Source: Melieria omissa (lineage: Eukaryota; Arthropoda; Insecta; Diptera; Ulidiidae). Taken from it: DNA of 64,000 nt. Made by a program: the position numbers and the translations under genes. Positions 45,121-57,797 of this stretch are shown one piece after another (the first letter of the stretch is position 1; each line of letters opens with the position of its first letter). Where the stretch lies: positions 96,461,648-96,525,647 of the forward strand of contig OZ020267.1 of the NCBI GenBank assembly GCA_963971225.1. The letters run 5' to 3'. Under the pieces are notes generated by a model. That model worked only from the letters and a program-made list of their open reading frames with translations. It had not been told where the DNA came from and did not search any database.

Positions 45121-46799
45121 CCTTTTGCATCTTAACGCATTCGCAAAATCGTTTTCGTAAATTATGCAAAAATTCAATTTGTTTTTAATAGTTATTACCT
45201 TCAATATTCTCCTTCTCCTGGTGCTTTGTAGTCCCGTTCCATGCAGCTTTTGAAATCTGAACGAAGCCAATGTCAATAAAAATCACACTGTATTTTTCCT
45301 CCATTTTATTTCATTCATTTATTTATTGCGTTGTTTATTCGTATTTATTGCAATTAAATTTATTTTTAAAAATTGGATTCTTTATTTTGATGAAATTGCT
45401 TTGATAAGTTTCCGTTCAGTTTGTGGTTGAACTTGCTCTGATTTTTCGGTGCTGTTCAATTAAAAAAAAAACACTTTCTCACTAATTATTCCGGTTTGCT
45501 TCTCTAATGCATTTCGGTGTCGTATGCTCGCCTCGCTTAAAATGTCTCAGCCTGTACTCTAACATTAAAGATTTAATATTCTGTCGCACGATCTTTTTCT
45601 TCGTTCTCGAATTTTATAGTTAAACTTTTTAACTAAATAAAATTTACACTAGTTTCAGTTAATTTTTTTAATTATAAATATAAATAACTACAAGTGTGTG
45701 TGTGAGTTGTGGGAGTGTGAGTTGTCCGCGCTATAAGTAAACTCTTTCAATTTCATGTCATTTTCTTAATTTTATTTCATTTTTTTCAATTATAGTTTTT
45801 GTCAATTGGTATTTTGCCTTTTTCGAGTAGCGCAAAAGATTATATATAAATTAAAACATAATAATAATATTAATTACAATTGGAAATTCGTTTGTATAAA
45901 TATGAGTGTTGTCCACAAACAATTGATACATTTTGTTGGTAGCTTCGCTAGTTTGACATTTCGGTTTTTTATGTAATTTCATTTGTTTTGTTGCAATGGT
46001 TTTATTTCATTTTTCACTTGCATCGATAATGAACGCTTAACGTTCGCGTAAAATGTCTTAAGTTCCACATTATCTGCTTCAGCAGTTCTTGAATTTATTC
46101 ATCGTATAGTCTAACGCCTAAAGATATGCAGCGGTTTTATTTCTAATATGCGTGCTAGTGAGTGCCGGTTTTCTAGTCGTTTTTATTGATTTTCTTTTTA
46201 ATTGTTTGTTTTCTTTGCTTGTCGCTTAATTATTCTCTTAATATCATCCTCTGCCGCTTTTAGCCTTAAATGTACATTTCAACTCCTGCGTCCTTAGCTA
46301 CGAAAAAAATTCTGCAACTTTGCATGTATACACACTACATACATACATTAATGTATAAATAAACATAATAATATTATCAGTGTTTAGCCTAACGAGTAGC
46401 TTAATTCATTATTCAGTTAATCGTATTGTAATTACTTAAGGTTCAACTAATTTGCAAAATAATGCTCAACGCCTATAACTATGCCGTAAAAATGTTGGGT
46501 ATGCGCAAAAGATCGACAGAATCAACCGAATAAATGCGCGCGCACTACAGCCGAACGCACGCTACGCCAGGTCCGGCTCGGGTGCTGCCGGTGCAAGGCC
46601 GCAAACTGCTGTTGCTGTTTAGCTGTAACTCTGCTCGCAGTTATTGGTTAAATAATTACGATTTACGATTATTATAATTAGCAATTAAACATATTTTAAT
46701 ATTGTTTTTTGTTTTCATTCTATCACAACAAAATGGTATGAAAAGAGAGTAACACAAGCGTGGGCGGGCAGGCGGGCGCTGTTGCAGCTGAAAGGCGCT
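45121..46799. other. AT-rich stretch, probable 3' UTR of the sulfotransferase gene
   Basis: This lies downstream of the stop codon of the minus-strand sulfotransferase gene. Minus-strand AATAAA words occur, for instance near 45300-45370. No other gene is supported. Confidence 0.4.
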
Positions 46800-47464
46800 T
46801 CACACCAGCGGCGGCGGCAGTTCTATCGGATCGAACGTGTGCTGATAGTCGGTGAAATTTTCGATTTTGCGATAGCCCCACAGCTTCATGGCCTCGGTGC
46901 AGTGCTTCTGTATGAATGCAATCTGAAAAATATATTTCAAAAGATTTACAAAAAATGTATTCAATGTGTGAATTATGTTATGTTTGGGACCATTTGTTAT
47001 GTGTTACGCACCTCTTCCGGCCGCAGATCTTGTTTCCAGTGGAATGGCGCCCACCTGGAGTCGCGATATGTCGAGCTAACGCCGCCAATATTCACTTTTG
47101 TGTGTGTATCGAGGAACTCCTCGACCAGTGGATCGAATGGCAGACCAAAGAACTGCAAAATCTCTTGCGTCATGTCGTTGATGTTGAGCGAAAGATCCTC
47201 GTAGCGCAGCGTTCTGTCAACGAGAAAATCAATTGCAGTTGAATAAATAAATAATGAATTAAATCTATTATATTTCAGAAATACCTAAATCGCGATGGAT
47301 ACTCCTTGAGCAGCTGCACTGCCGTCTGATAGTCGGCGACCAGATCGTTGCACAGATGACTGGGATCGTCACAATCCGGATTGCCGGCGCACCAGTCGCG
47401 GTGCTTGCGTGATTGCATTGTGCCGCGCGGATCGCGCACCAGCAGCACGAGCCGCACGTTTAAG
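46800..47464 (-). CDS. Carbohydrate sulfotransferase, C-terminal three exons
   Basis: Exons on the minus strand: 47464-47285, 47213-47012 and 46922-46800, with introns of 71 and 89 bases and stop TGA at 46802-46800. Together they give the last 167 residues. The first exon carries LNVRLVLLVRDPRGTMQSR, the PAPS 3'-phosphate-binding region of Golgi carbohydrate sulfotransferases, and a Cys/Asp-rich WCAGNPDCDDPSHLC stretch. The second has RTLRYEDLSLN and ends near SRWAPFHWKQDL. The enzyme should move sulfate from PAPS to a sugar in the Golgi lumen. The N-terminal anchor and the 5'-phosphosulfate-binding loop would lie in upstream exons, which I could not find between 47465 and 64000. Confidence 0.88.
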
Positions 47465-47619
47465 CTACAACGAAAGCAAACCAGAAAACTTCGCATGAAA
47501 AACACATAATGAGCTGGATGAGACGGCCGCAAGACGAGTAAATAACACAGCGCAACAAAAAAACACTTTTTTTCTGTTGCATGGAGTTTTTCTACTGTTT
47601 CTTACTAATTTGGGTGCGC

Positions 47620-48590
47620 TGATTCCGAATCTACCCTCCGATTTTTTCTAGCAGCTCTAGTTTGTGAGATATAGGTACCCTGTCATTTTTTCAGTTTTTC
47701 CTCTACTTTTTCCATATTTACGATCGTAGTTTCTAAACCAAAAAACCGATTCACATGATTTTCACCTTATCGCATTAACAACACCGCACGGCTTCTTTTC
47801 CGATGCAACTTATTTTCATAAATGTTAAAATGCCGCGGTAATTGGATCTCAAAGTTGGAAAAAACATTTTTTGTAAAACAATTAACGAGTTAGGTGTATA
47901 ACGAAAGCCGACACATCAAGCAATACAACACAGCTACATTATTTGGCGGAATACACATTCGCATCGAAATAACAGGAAAAATGTACCATCGCGATTTTCA
48001 TCACTTTTCATACTTTTTCCTTAAAAAATTAGGGGCCTGAAAATATGCAAAGTTTTTAATTTTTTTTTGTTTCGAAAAATTCAAAATATTTTTGTTTTTG
48101 CTTGTATTCCAAACTATAAATGGAACATAAAAAAGAGCATATTTTGAGGCTCCTAATTTTTTAAGGAAAAAGTATGAAAAGAGATGAAAATCGCTATGGT
48201 AAAGTTTTGTTATTATTTCGACGCGAATGTGTATTCCGATAAATAATTTGGCTGTGTTGTATTGCTTGATGTTTCTTCTTAAGATATTCATATACTTCGA
48301 AACTTGATTTATGAAACATCTGTACAATTTTCGCCATCAGAAAAAACGCCTTGAAATTCAATATTTTCTTACTTTGAAACCTTATTACCACGCCCATTTA
48401 GAACGCATAAAATTGATTAATGTCAGGAAAGATGGCGAGAAATGTTGTAAGTGCAACGATATAAAAATCATGTCGATAGGATTATTGGTTAAGAAATAAC
48501 AGTCGAAAACGAGAAAAAAGCCGAGGAAAATTCGAAAAAGTGACACGCCCATTTTTTGCAAAAACTAGAGCTGTTACATAAAAACGGAGT
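47620..48590. repeat. Large imperfect palindrome (fold-back element)
   Basis: The core arms 47914-48046 and 48139-48272 are inverted copies with roughly 85-90% identity by eye, separated by 92 bases. Weaker inverted similarity goes on outward, for example AGCTCTAGTTTG near 47652 against AAACTAGAGCTG near 48565. No gene is inside. The unit probably sits in the long intron of the sulfotransferase gene. Ends and target duplication are not resolved. Confidence 0.7.
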
Positions 48591-49179
48591 ATGGTTTTGA
48601 AAACAGCGTGGAAAAACGATTCAGATTCATGTAAAAAACTGCATGCAACAGACATGCTGTTGTGCAGTGTAATCAACGCAAAAAATGATGAGCAAATAAC
48701 GGCGGCATTACAATATATTTTTTTATTTATTTTTTCAATTAATCGCACAACTAAATGGAGACCTCGTAGTGAAACTGTGCGCTTTTTGCATGGCCCATAA
48801 TAGTAGTGGAAAACGCTATTACGGCGCGTGAAAAAGAGAAAAGTGCTACAAGACCGTAATAAACGCTCGCCACACAAACGAAATTTCTCTTTTATGCGGC
48901 TTTGATGGGTTGTGTTAGTTTTGATTAGATGGGAGTCAAGTCAAGTAACTGTTATTTGGTGGCAACAATTGGCACAAGGCGGCATAAAAGGTGGCGAAAT
49001 AATAATTCGCTGTCGATTCTCTGAAGGGAAAATTGATAAGTTTAAAGATAAAGACGGGAGAAAGCCTACGGAATAAAACGAATTTTATTTCAATTTGGTC
49101 CAAGATGGATTCACAATCAAAGCGGGAACTGTTTCACAGAGCAACAAAATCGACATTATTTTTTTTTCTGAAATCAAAC

Positions 49180-50810
49180 CATGCTTTTCTAAAGGACTTT
49201 TGGACGCTGGTCACAACTGCGTACTTAGTTTTTTGATTGTTTGAGCAGCTTAAGAAATATTGATGGTTTTCCTTGGAGGGCGTTTTCCATATATGTAATA
49301 CTTCTATATTGGCACTAAGCTCAAAGTACATTCGCCAACATCACAGTACAGCAATAGTGAAATATGAGCGAGAAAGCGATAAACGAATGTACTCTGACAG
49401 CTGTCAAAAGTGGCAAAAAAGTCAGGTGCGTTCAGGCGGGAAAACAATTGACTGGAAAAAAATAAAAATTTGTCGAAATTAACTGAAATTTCTTCGACCG
49501 CCCCTGGAGCAGTTTCACAGTTGTTCATGTGTAGAAGTGCACATGTATACACGCATAGAAATACATTCACAAAATTTTGTGTTTTCTGTCTCATCGCTTG
49601 TCTCCCTTTGATTTCCGAATGAAAACACATTGTGAAGATATGTTAGTGCCAATATAGAAGTATTACATATATGGCGTTTTCCATGTTTTTTGACCATTAT
49701 ACGTATGCAGCTCCCACAAACCTGAAGTCTAAAATGCCATTTTTTTAACATAGATTAACAATACTCTAACTATGTATTTCAAATTTAAAACATTAAAATC
49801 GGTTCAAATTTGCAAAAGTTATTCATTTGCAAAGTCAAATTTTCAGTTACTTTGCAAGATTGCGAATACACAAAAGAATTTTTCTTACAAAAAATATATA
49901 TTGTCATTTAGTGAAAGAAGAATGTTGGGGCTTTCAATTAAAAAAGAAATTTTTGAAATACGATGTTTGTAATAGAGTATGTGTACAAATATGTAAGTTC
50001 TCCATTGATAAATTCAGCAACAAAAGCAAGGATTTACTTTTGAGCTATAATATCGGAGCACACTTTTAGGCAGCAGTATGAAAATGCGCACATTCATCAA
50101 ATGCCCTTGATTCATAAAATTTTCAGCTTTGATTTTGATTTTTCGTGCGCCCTAAAAATATGTCGCAGTGAAATATGGAAAAACAGCAAGTAGTTTGCTA
50201 AGTGTGTTTGGTTGAAATTTTTGCTTGTGTGATGCAACTCTTTTTAGAATAGCTCCTACAGTAATGAACCAATTCAAATTTTGTTAATGCCCTTGAAAAG
50301 ACAAATATTGACGCTTGCGAAAATACTTTAGCTACTTTCGTCAATGACGCGAAAAGCATTAGGAGATTTCAATACAAACACGTGTTCAGAAGATGAAGTC
50401 GCATTTACACTCTAATGAGCATAGGCCGAGAATTGCACATACAATAAAACAAATCTGTTCTATAAGTTTAAGTTACAATATACATTACACACTAACTCCT
50501 AGTTGAAAATTGCAACACCGATTTTAAATGAATTTTTATAAAAAATTCGCGAAAATTGAACTTTGATGGCCATAGCCATGTTAACCCTTGACCAATCGAA
50601 ATCGACTATGGTCAGAATTATAGCTTGAGGATTCGTTATTGTGTCATAAAAAAATTATCGTGTTTTTCAACATATTACAAATGCAATAAAAATTCAAAGA
50701 TGAAAAAACCTGGAAAACACCTCCTAGCAAAAACCACCAATAACTTACAAACCGCTCAAACAATCAAAAAACTAAGTACGCAGTTGTGATCAGCGTCCAA
50801 AAATCCTTTA
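49180..50810. repeat. Inverted-repeat pair with unrelated spacer
   Basis: The stretch 49185-49288, continued at 49683-49700, is repeated in inverse orientation at about 50690-50810, including the 20-base word ACTGCGTACTTAGTTTTTTG. The left arm is split by a 384-bp MITE. The spacer is AT-rich without a supported gene. Confidence 0.65.
49289..49672. mobile_element. 384-bp MITE with 30-bp inverted ends and 10-bp target duplication
   Basis: The left end starting ATATATGTAATACTTC (49289-49318) is the exact reverse complement of the right end (49643-49672). GGCGTTTTCC lies on both sides (49279-49288 and 49673-49682). The inverted copy of the host repeat near 50720 has the site uninterrupted, which confirms the borders. 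A 10-base duplication fits Mutator-like elements among known groups. There is no coding capacity. Confidence 0.8.
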
Positions 50811-52349
50811 GAAAAGGTTTACTAGAACTCGGAAAAATTTTGGCTGTAGCTCAGTGTTTAACGAGTAACACAATGCACAAACTACAAACTCAGCCACACA
50901 ATGAAATATATTTTGTGTCAAAAAATACCAGGAGTTTGTTTTACCAAGTTGCCAGTTTATTTATGGCAGCTAATTTAATCAGTCAACTTCAGTAGTGCAA
51001 CGTGATTTTTACAATGAAGAGAATTGTTGAAAAAATGTTTGCATCAAACTTCAATTTGGAGCTCGTCTAAACGTGAGAACAGACTTAAAAAAAGGAACAG
51101 TTTTATCAAAAATTGATCTTATTCTATTCTATGCAATTTAGGAAGTGTTCACGGAGAGCTAATTTGGACATCTTTAAACCTATTCTTCCTCGAGAAAGTG
51201 AAGAAAATTATGCTCGATAGTTGATAATGTGAGGTTTTCAAGAAGATAATGTGAGACAGTTTTGCCAGATGGATTTCAAGCAATACCCCTAAAAAGAAGT
51301 TCATTTCTCCGTAAAAACTAAAATTTGTCCCTAAATTCATAATGCACACATAAAATTAATGCTTCATGAAAATTGCTCATGAAATTAAAAAAAGAACCAC
51401 CAGCTAATATATCTGACCAAGGTGTTGATGTAACCAAAATTCAGCCTGGTTGGCAACAGATAGTTTAAAAAGCCTAAATTAAAAATGTCTGTAAAATATT
51501 TCCCCCTTAAATATTTATCATAAAATTTTCGCCCAATTCAAACAAATAAACCCAAAAACTAGGGGGAAATCTGGCAACACTGATGTGAAAGTGGACAGGA
51601 CGACTACAAAGCCTTCCAAAACTCAGTCCATTCGGACCAATGTACTGTGCCCACAGGGAAAGTTAGAAAAAAGGAAAGAGACAGTAGAGGACAATCGGTG
51701 ATTGCTTGTGATCTTAAAGCTCTCATAACCTCACACGTCCTGTTTGTTCAAATTTGGTGAATATTTTCAACATGAGACGTGTCGCCAAGCGAATTTTTCC
51801 AAAAGAACTGCATTGCTTTGTAATCATTAGCAGAGATCTTAAGACATGCTGGATCGCAATAGTTTTGATTCCACATTCATGAAACGCCTTACAACTAAGG
51901 GCCGCGAGACCTGGGTCCACAAGTCTATCATCCAAACAAATCAATAGTTATTAAAATTAACCAAAGGGTAATCGCAATCGATAATCAACGTCGAAGTTTC
52001 TCGTAAGTCGAATGTATGGTTTTTCCGAAATTTGTGGTTCGGTGCATTATGAATTCGGTCCAGAAGGGGCCAGCCCAGTGACGGGGGCTTCAAGCTCTCA
52101 AAGCACAACAATTGCTGGTATAAAATTTGGTTTCAAATGGTATGCGGCTCAGAAGTTGTACGCAAAAGAGAGGAACAACACTTAACCAATTAAATAAGAC
52201 AAGTCCGTTTTAAGTCCCTTACAAATTTATATAAGTTCGTTTTTAACTATTTCACTTTAGAGTAATGTATTTTTGAAACAAACAAATCCTACACATGATT
52301 AGCTTAAAAATCATGAGACCATTTCGAGAACTATGGAAGAATTTAACTT
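50811..52349. other. Intronic or intergenic AT-rich stretch
   Basis: No gene is supported. A short dispersed repeat lies near 52120-52170 (relative near 4690-4735). Confidence 0.4.
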
Positions 52350-52359
52350 AACATCTCTA

Positions 52360-52887
52360 GGTTAGGTTAGGTTGTAGCCGGCCTCGATAGTCCAGCGGGT
52401 AGCGCGCTGGCTTCTCATACCAAAGACTCTAGGTTCGATTCCTGGCTTGGGCTGGAAAAAACACTCACCTACTACAGCAAATGAGAATTGAAAGAATCGC
52501 ACAAGTGCGCTCTTGGCAGGCAATGGCAAAACCTCCAAGTGTGAACGAAAAACTGCCAATCTTTCGGATTCGGCGTTAAACTGTAGGTCCCGTCCCTCCC
52601 TTTCCCATCCGCTTGAAATGTGTGAACATTGCTTGAAGGGGATCTACAGCTTAACGCCGAATCCAAAGGGCGGTTTTTTGGCAATTTTTTCTTTCACACT
52701 TGGAGGGTTTGCCATTGCCTGCCAAGAGCGCACTTGCGCGATTCTTGTAATTCTCATTTGCTTCATGTGGATAGCGATAGGTGTAGACGAGGTTTTCACC
52801 AGCAGCTCGAGCTAGGAGTCGAACCTAGGGCGTCGGTATGAGAAGCAGCACACTACCCGCTGGGCTATCGAGGCCGACCACGATGCG
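52360..52887. mobile_element. Fold-back element with a tRNA-like module at each end
   Basis: The 10 bases AACATCTCTA occur on both sides (52350-52359 and 52888-52897), so the 528 bases moved as one unit. Arms of about 235-250 bases (52360-52593 and 52639-52887) are inverted copies around a 45-base centre. Each arm starts with a tRNA-like part (52377-52452 on +; 52879-52803 on -). Both have an A box (TAGTCCAGCGG or TAGCCCAGCGG) and a B box (GGTTCGATTCC or GGTTCGACTCC). Only the left end has GGTTAGGTTAGGTT. The layout could be two SINEs fused head to head or a fold-back transposon that captured a tRNA-like sequence. Confidence 0.8.
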
Positions 52888-52897
52888 AACATCTCTA

Positions 52898-55800
52898 ATT
52901 CGCTTAGATTGTAGAAAGCTTTGAAACAATTCCATGATCAACTTTTTCTCCTCACTTTTTGCTTTGCAACTCCAAACATCGAACTTCAACAAACACTAAA
53001 AACCTATTCAATCGCTAATCAAGATTATGAACTTCCAGCAATTTAACCAACTAACCATCAGTGGGCCAAGCACTTGAGACAAAATTCATTTGAAGTGATA
53101 AGCAAACAATTAACAATTAAATACTTAAATTGATTAAACTGCTGTCACAAATGCGCACAGAACCCATGATAATAGCGAGCTCCGTATATATATTGAAACA
53201 ATATCAATATGCAAACAAAAGCAATGACAAATATTTGCGCGGATGCCGTTTGCTTGTTTCGCTCCGCTTGCGACACCACAAGCGGCAGCACGTTGCTGAC
53301 AACAGAAGCGCAACAGCTGTGCCAAGTCAGACTTTTATCAGTGGCAGCCCATAGCCGATTGAAATGGGATTTGTGAATGAGTTTCGAGTGGGCGCTGTCC
53401 GTGAATAAGTAGACGAACGAAATATTTAGCCCCGAACGAAAGCGATGCAGCACACTTGAGTTACTACTCCGACAACAGTGACAGGTGCTGGCTTTGCTCT
53501 CGCATCGCTATTAGTGTTTTGAATGCGAGTAAACTAAGAAAACGTGTAAATAAATATGGTTGGGATTACTATTAGTGACATGTACGCGTTGGTTGTTTTT
53601 TCTTTGCTGCCAACTGTTGACAAGAAAACAGGGAAGAGCGACAATAGATGTGCGCGCTGACGGCACAAATGTCAAAATCAACAGGGATTAAGTACTGCAG
53701 ATGCTTTAGCAAACACAGAAATATACAGATTTTAGCAATTGGTGTTTATTTTTTAGTGAAATAGGACAGAGAAGAATCTTTGCTATGAGTTGATTCCATT
53801 AACCTTAAGTTGCTCGGCAGTACTTGATTGTCTAAAGCCAAATCTTAATAAATTAAAGCAATTGCACCTTGTAATGATCTGGGTGAATTTTACGTACATA
53901 CAGAGATAGTGAATAATTTATTTATTTAAATATACTTAAATTGAATCTATTTTGCCAGTGCGGAAAATATTCAACACTATAATTTGTTGACTAATTTTTC
54001 CAATTAAAACCAAAATATTAAGAATTCTTGTTACTACTGAGCCTTGGTTTTTACTGAATGATTTTGAATTAAATCTTGTATTATCTGAACGAAATTCAAA
54101 TTCATTCACGAGTATGTTGAAAATTTTTGCAAAGGCATTTATCACAATTTTTATTATCATAAATGACAGAAAGTATTTTTTTTTTATTTTTGTGTTTAGC
54201 AATTTTAGCCACATTTCACAATTTGATTGGAAATTCAATTTAGCTCAAAGCCAACTGCCTTCAACAGGCCGCGCTTCAATGTCATCTTTGGCGCCCACCA
54301 AGCATCAAACGAGCGCTTTACGTCGAGCCACTGATTGCCTCCACACACGCAATAAACGCAAAATTGGGCTTTTTCCAGTTTTGAACAAAAATTTACTTTT
54401 ACAACTTGCAAAATCTCACCACATTTAAGCCGCTTATGAATATGAGTCGAACACTTGCACCGCACACGTTCCCGCTCCGCTTTCGAAACACACACACACA
54501 CACATACACTTACTGTTCAGCAATAAAGCACAACAAATTTGCTCTCACACAAAAAACACTAAGCGCCACAAATGCCCCGAAACGGGCGCGTTACCCCATT
54601 TCACGCTTCTAATTGCCGAATTTTCTCTATTTGGATTTGCGCTTAGCTTTTCTTTTTATTTTTCTTCACTTACACGTCAGTCCGTTCAACTCATGTCATG
54701 TGTATTTTCTTTTTCGATTCATTTTAGTTTATTAGGTTTTCATTCTTGTTGTTTGTTGTTGTCAAGGCAGCTGTCGTTTGTTTTGCTATTTTGACCACTC
54801 ATTAAGCGACAATTTCGGCGCGCTTTGACTGTCATTTGTTTGCACAACAACAATCAACAATGACGACAATAAAATTGTTGATGGGTATAGTTTTTTTTTA
54901 ACTCACAATTGGCAATTTCAAAGATTGCGTAAAAAATGTTTAGTCATTTATATATGAAGTATTAGCAGGGTCCCGCAACCCTTTGCTGATTTTGTGAGAT
55001 TTGTATGAGGAAAAACATATCTCATTATTTCCCATTTGAAATGCTTTCACCATATTTGAAGTCAAAAAAACCAATTAAATCATATTTTGCCACAGAAACT
55101 GTAATCCCATCGTTGAACCTGTAAGACTTTGACTTTTAAAAAAATTAAAAACACGTATGCAATTATATTTGATTTCAAGTGTTTTCACCAATTTTGAAGT
55201 CATCGGTTTATGTTTTTTCATATCCTTCCCGAACATTAACTCAATGTTGACCCCGTTAAGTTTTGATTTTCGAAAAATTGCTAAATACATGTCGAATTAT
55301 TTTTGATTTTAAATCAATAGGCCCATTAAATCACGTTTCTTCATAAAACACTTAAACACTTTAACCCCACCCGGGCAGTCGCAAGGCATTGCTCCTTTCG
55401 ACTTTCACTTGTTCCGGTCAATGATTCATGACCCGGCCGAGCAGAACTTCACTTCGCACAAAGATGCCAAAAATTGGGTCATTGCTTGGATCGCCTCAAA
55501 AGACGAGACATTTTTATCAACGCGGCGTCCATAAACCTTCTTTGGATCACAACATTTTCATGACGAAAGTGCAGATCCGAACAACTGAGTGCCGACTCAA
55601 CCATGAGATGAACTCTTAGCCGATAAAATATTCCCATAGCCATAAAATATCGCAACAAATCAATATTTGGTTTATTTAAAATTGTTAGCGTAACAAATAA
55701 ATTTTCATTTAGCCGGATTTTCGATCCGTTCCATTCCACTCCGCTTGCCATTTTATGAAAAGGTAAAACTTTCAATTGCATTGCAGCTGCCAGCAAAAAT

Positions 55801-57597
55801 ACATGTGACATTAAGCTTTCTTTTTCCACTGTCTGCGCACATTTGTCACTGTCAGCCAGCGCCGGTTGTTGGTGTTGTCATTGTCGCCAATGCATCTGCA
55901 ATTGCTTCGATGTTTTTTAGCTACTTTTTTTCTGTGAGATAAGTAAATGTGTGCTGAGGTTGTTGTTGCTGCTTTCAATACTGACGTCAGTTTGCAGTGG
56001 CAAAAAAATGCAAAACAAACAAATTAAACCGAAAAACGTGACTTTCATTTGTGGCAAACAGCGACAACGACAACAACAGTCGGCCACTCAGCCAGCCAGC
56101 CAGTCAGCCAAGCAACCCACGGCCGACTTGAAACCACTTGCCGTCAACAGTTGCGCCTCTGGCCGCACACCGCTAACAGCTTTTAATGCTGTTTGCAGAA
56201 AATCATTTCGCCGTTGTTGTCGATTTGCCGCTCATTGAGTGTCAAATGCGCTTTTTTAGCGTTTTTCTTCATTTCGCTTCATTTCTTCTGTGTCTCCCAT
56301 TCACTTTTTAATTGTAAGTACTGTTCGTTGCACGCCCCTCACACTTCTCCCGTTTGTGCACTAATATGACAGCCAACAAAGGTCAAGTAACAAAAATTCA
56401 CTTTCACAGGCGCGTTGGTGTTCGGCCTGACAGTGCGCGAAATTTTAAACAACTGTGGCCACACTCAATCCTTGTGTCATGATTTGCCAGGCACAAAATA
56501 ATTTGAGACAACTGCGACCGCAGCCGTTCTTACGACATCGAGCAGAGCGGTTAAGCCTAAAATCCGGCCCAAGCCCAAGCGGAACAAACAGCTCGCAGCG
56601 AGAAAGGCGCGGGGATTGGCTTTATTCAATTAACATGCCCGCGCACTGAGCCCAGCAAATCCTTTAATTTCGTTTCGCTGCTCCGCTCTCTTGCTGCCCG
56701 CTCCGACGCTCGGCCTATGGCTTGGTGTTCCCCGCTCGCTGCCACACTCGCATTAATCACATGTCGGGTGTAATTAATCAAAATTATTATGTCACCGGCT
56801 CAATGTTTATAGCAATAAAACGGCAACAACAACCCGACACAACAACAGCAGTAAGCAGCCAGCAGCAGCCGAATTAAATGTACATATATACGAGTATGTA
56901 TGAAAATAAGCACAGCAACAATAAAATATAAATGTAAAAAGTAGGATGAGAGTGGCCTAATGGTTCAATTACGAACATACGCGACAAGGAGCTCCAAAGG
57001 ATAATTATTAGAATACAATAAAAATATCTAATATTATTTTTTTTTAATAAAAATAATTTTAAAAAATCTATTGTAATGGATTAATTTTAACATAATTTGA
57101 ATAATTTTTTGTAATTCAAAATTATAAGTTTACATTCCTTCAAAGAAAGAAGAAAGAATGCCAACGGAAAATGATTAGCATTCGATACAAATTTTCAAAA
57201 ATTAAAAAACATTAAATATTTTGTAAAATGTTTAAAATTACTGTATATATTTTTGTTTGCTATTTAAACATTTTGTGAAAAAAATTTAAATCTAAATTAA
57301 AAACAAAGTTAAATTTAAAAGAAATTATTTATGTTTTTATTGTTAAATTTATTAAAATTATACACTCAAAACATATACAATTTTAATTATTTACAAAATT
57401 ACGTTTTAACATTTTAAATTCGGAAAACCCGATTTTAATAATAAAAACAAATTTAAAAAAATTAACTTTGACCTCGACTTCACAGCGAAGAAGTGTCTGA
57501 GCTGAGTAAAACTTTTGTTTCGTCGATTTGCTAATTTGTGTTTATCAAAAATTAGTTCAACAAATCATTTATTTTTATTTGTTTGAAAAAGCTTCAA
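52898..57597. other. Intergenic or intronic stretch without supported genes
   Basis: Open frames here are short and lack domains. Parts near 54230-54830 and 55800-56760 are GC-richer with CAA/CAG repeats and could be regulatory. From 57000 to 57590 the DNA is very AT-rich. Confidence 0.4.
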
Positions 57598-57601
57598 TTA
57601 A

Positions 57602-57730
57602 CCCATTAGAGCATAACGTCCGATAAATCGGACGCCAAAAAAATTGTTATTTTAGGAGTTATATATGTTTTACTCAAGGTTTATCCTTTCAAAACAGTAG
57701 TTTAATATTTTAACTTTATGCTCTAATGGG
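57602..57730. mobile_element. Small piggyBac-type MITE, 129 bp
   Basis: CCCATTAGAGCATAA (57602-57616) and TTATGCTCTAATGGG (57716-57730) are perfect 15-base inverted ends. TTAA stands on both sides (57598-57601 and 57731-57734). Just inside the left end is a short perfect hairpin, CGTCCGATAAATCGGACG (57617-57634). Confidence 0.85.
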
Positions 57731-57797
57731 TTAACTTCCAATATTGGACGATTAACTTCTGAAAAACCTAGTACTGTGAAAATCAGGAAATCAGCAG

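Noticed and set aside
51444..51583. Possible MITE bounded by TTGGCAACAGAT and CTGGCAACACTG
   Set aside because: The two words are in the same orientation, not inverted, and no target duplication was found.
51723..51944. 73-codon open frame on - resembling a helix-rich peptide
   Set aside because: It has no domain, no splice partner and no match to a sulfotransferase exon.
52377..52452. Possible functional tRNA gene
   Set aside because: The A and B boxes fit, but the acceptor stem does not pair along its length and an inverted second copy lies within the same mobile unit.
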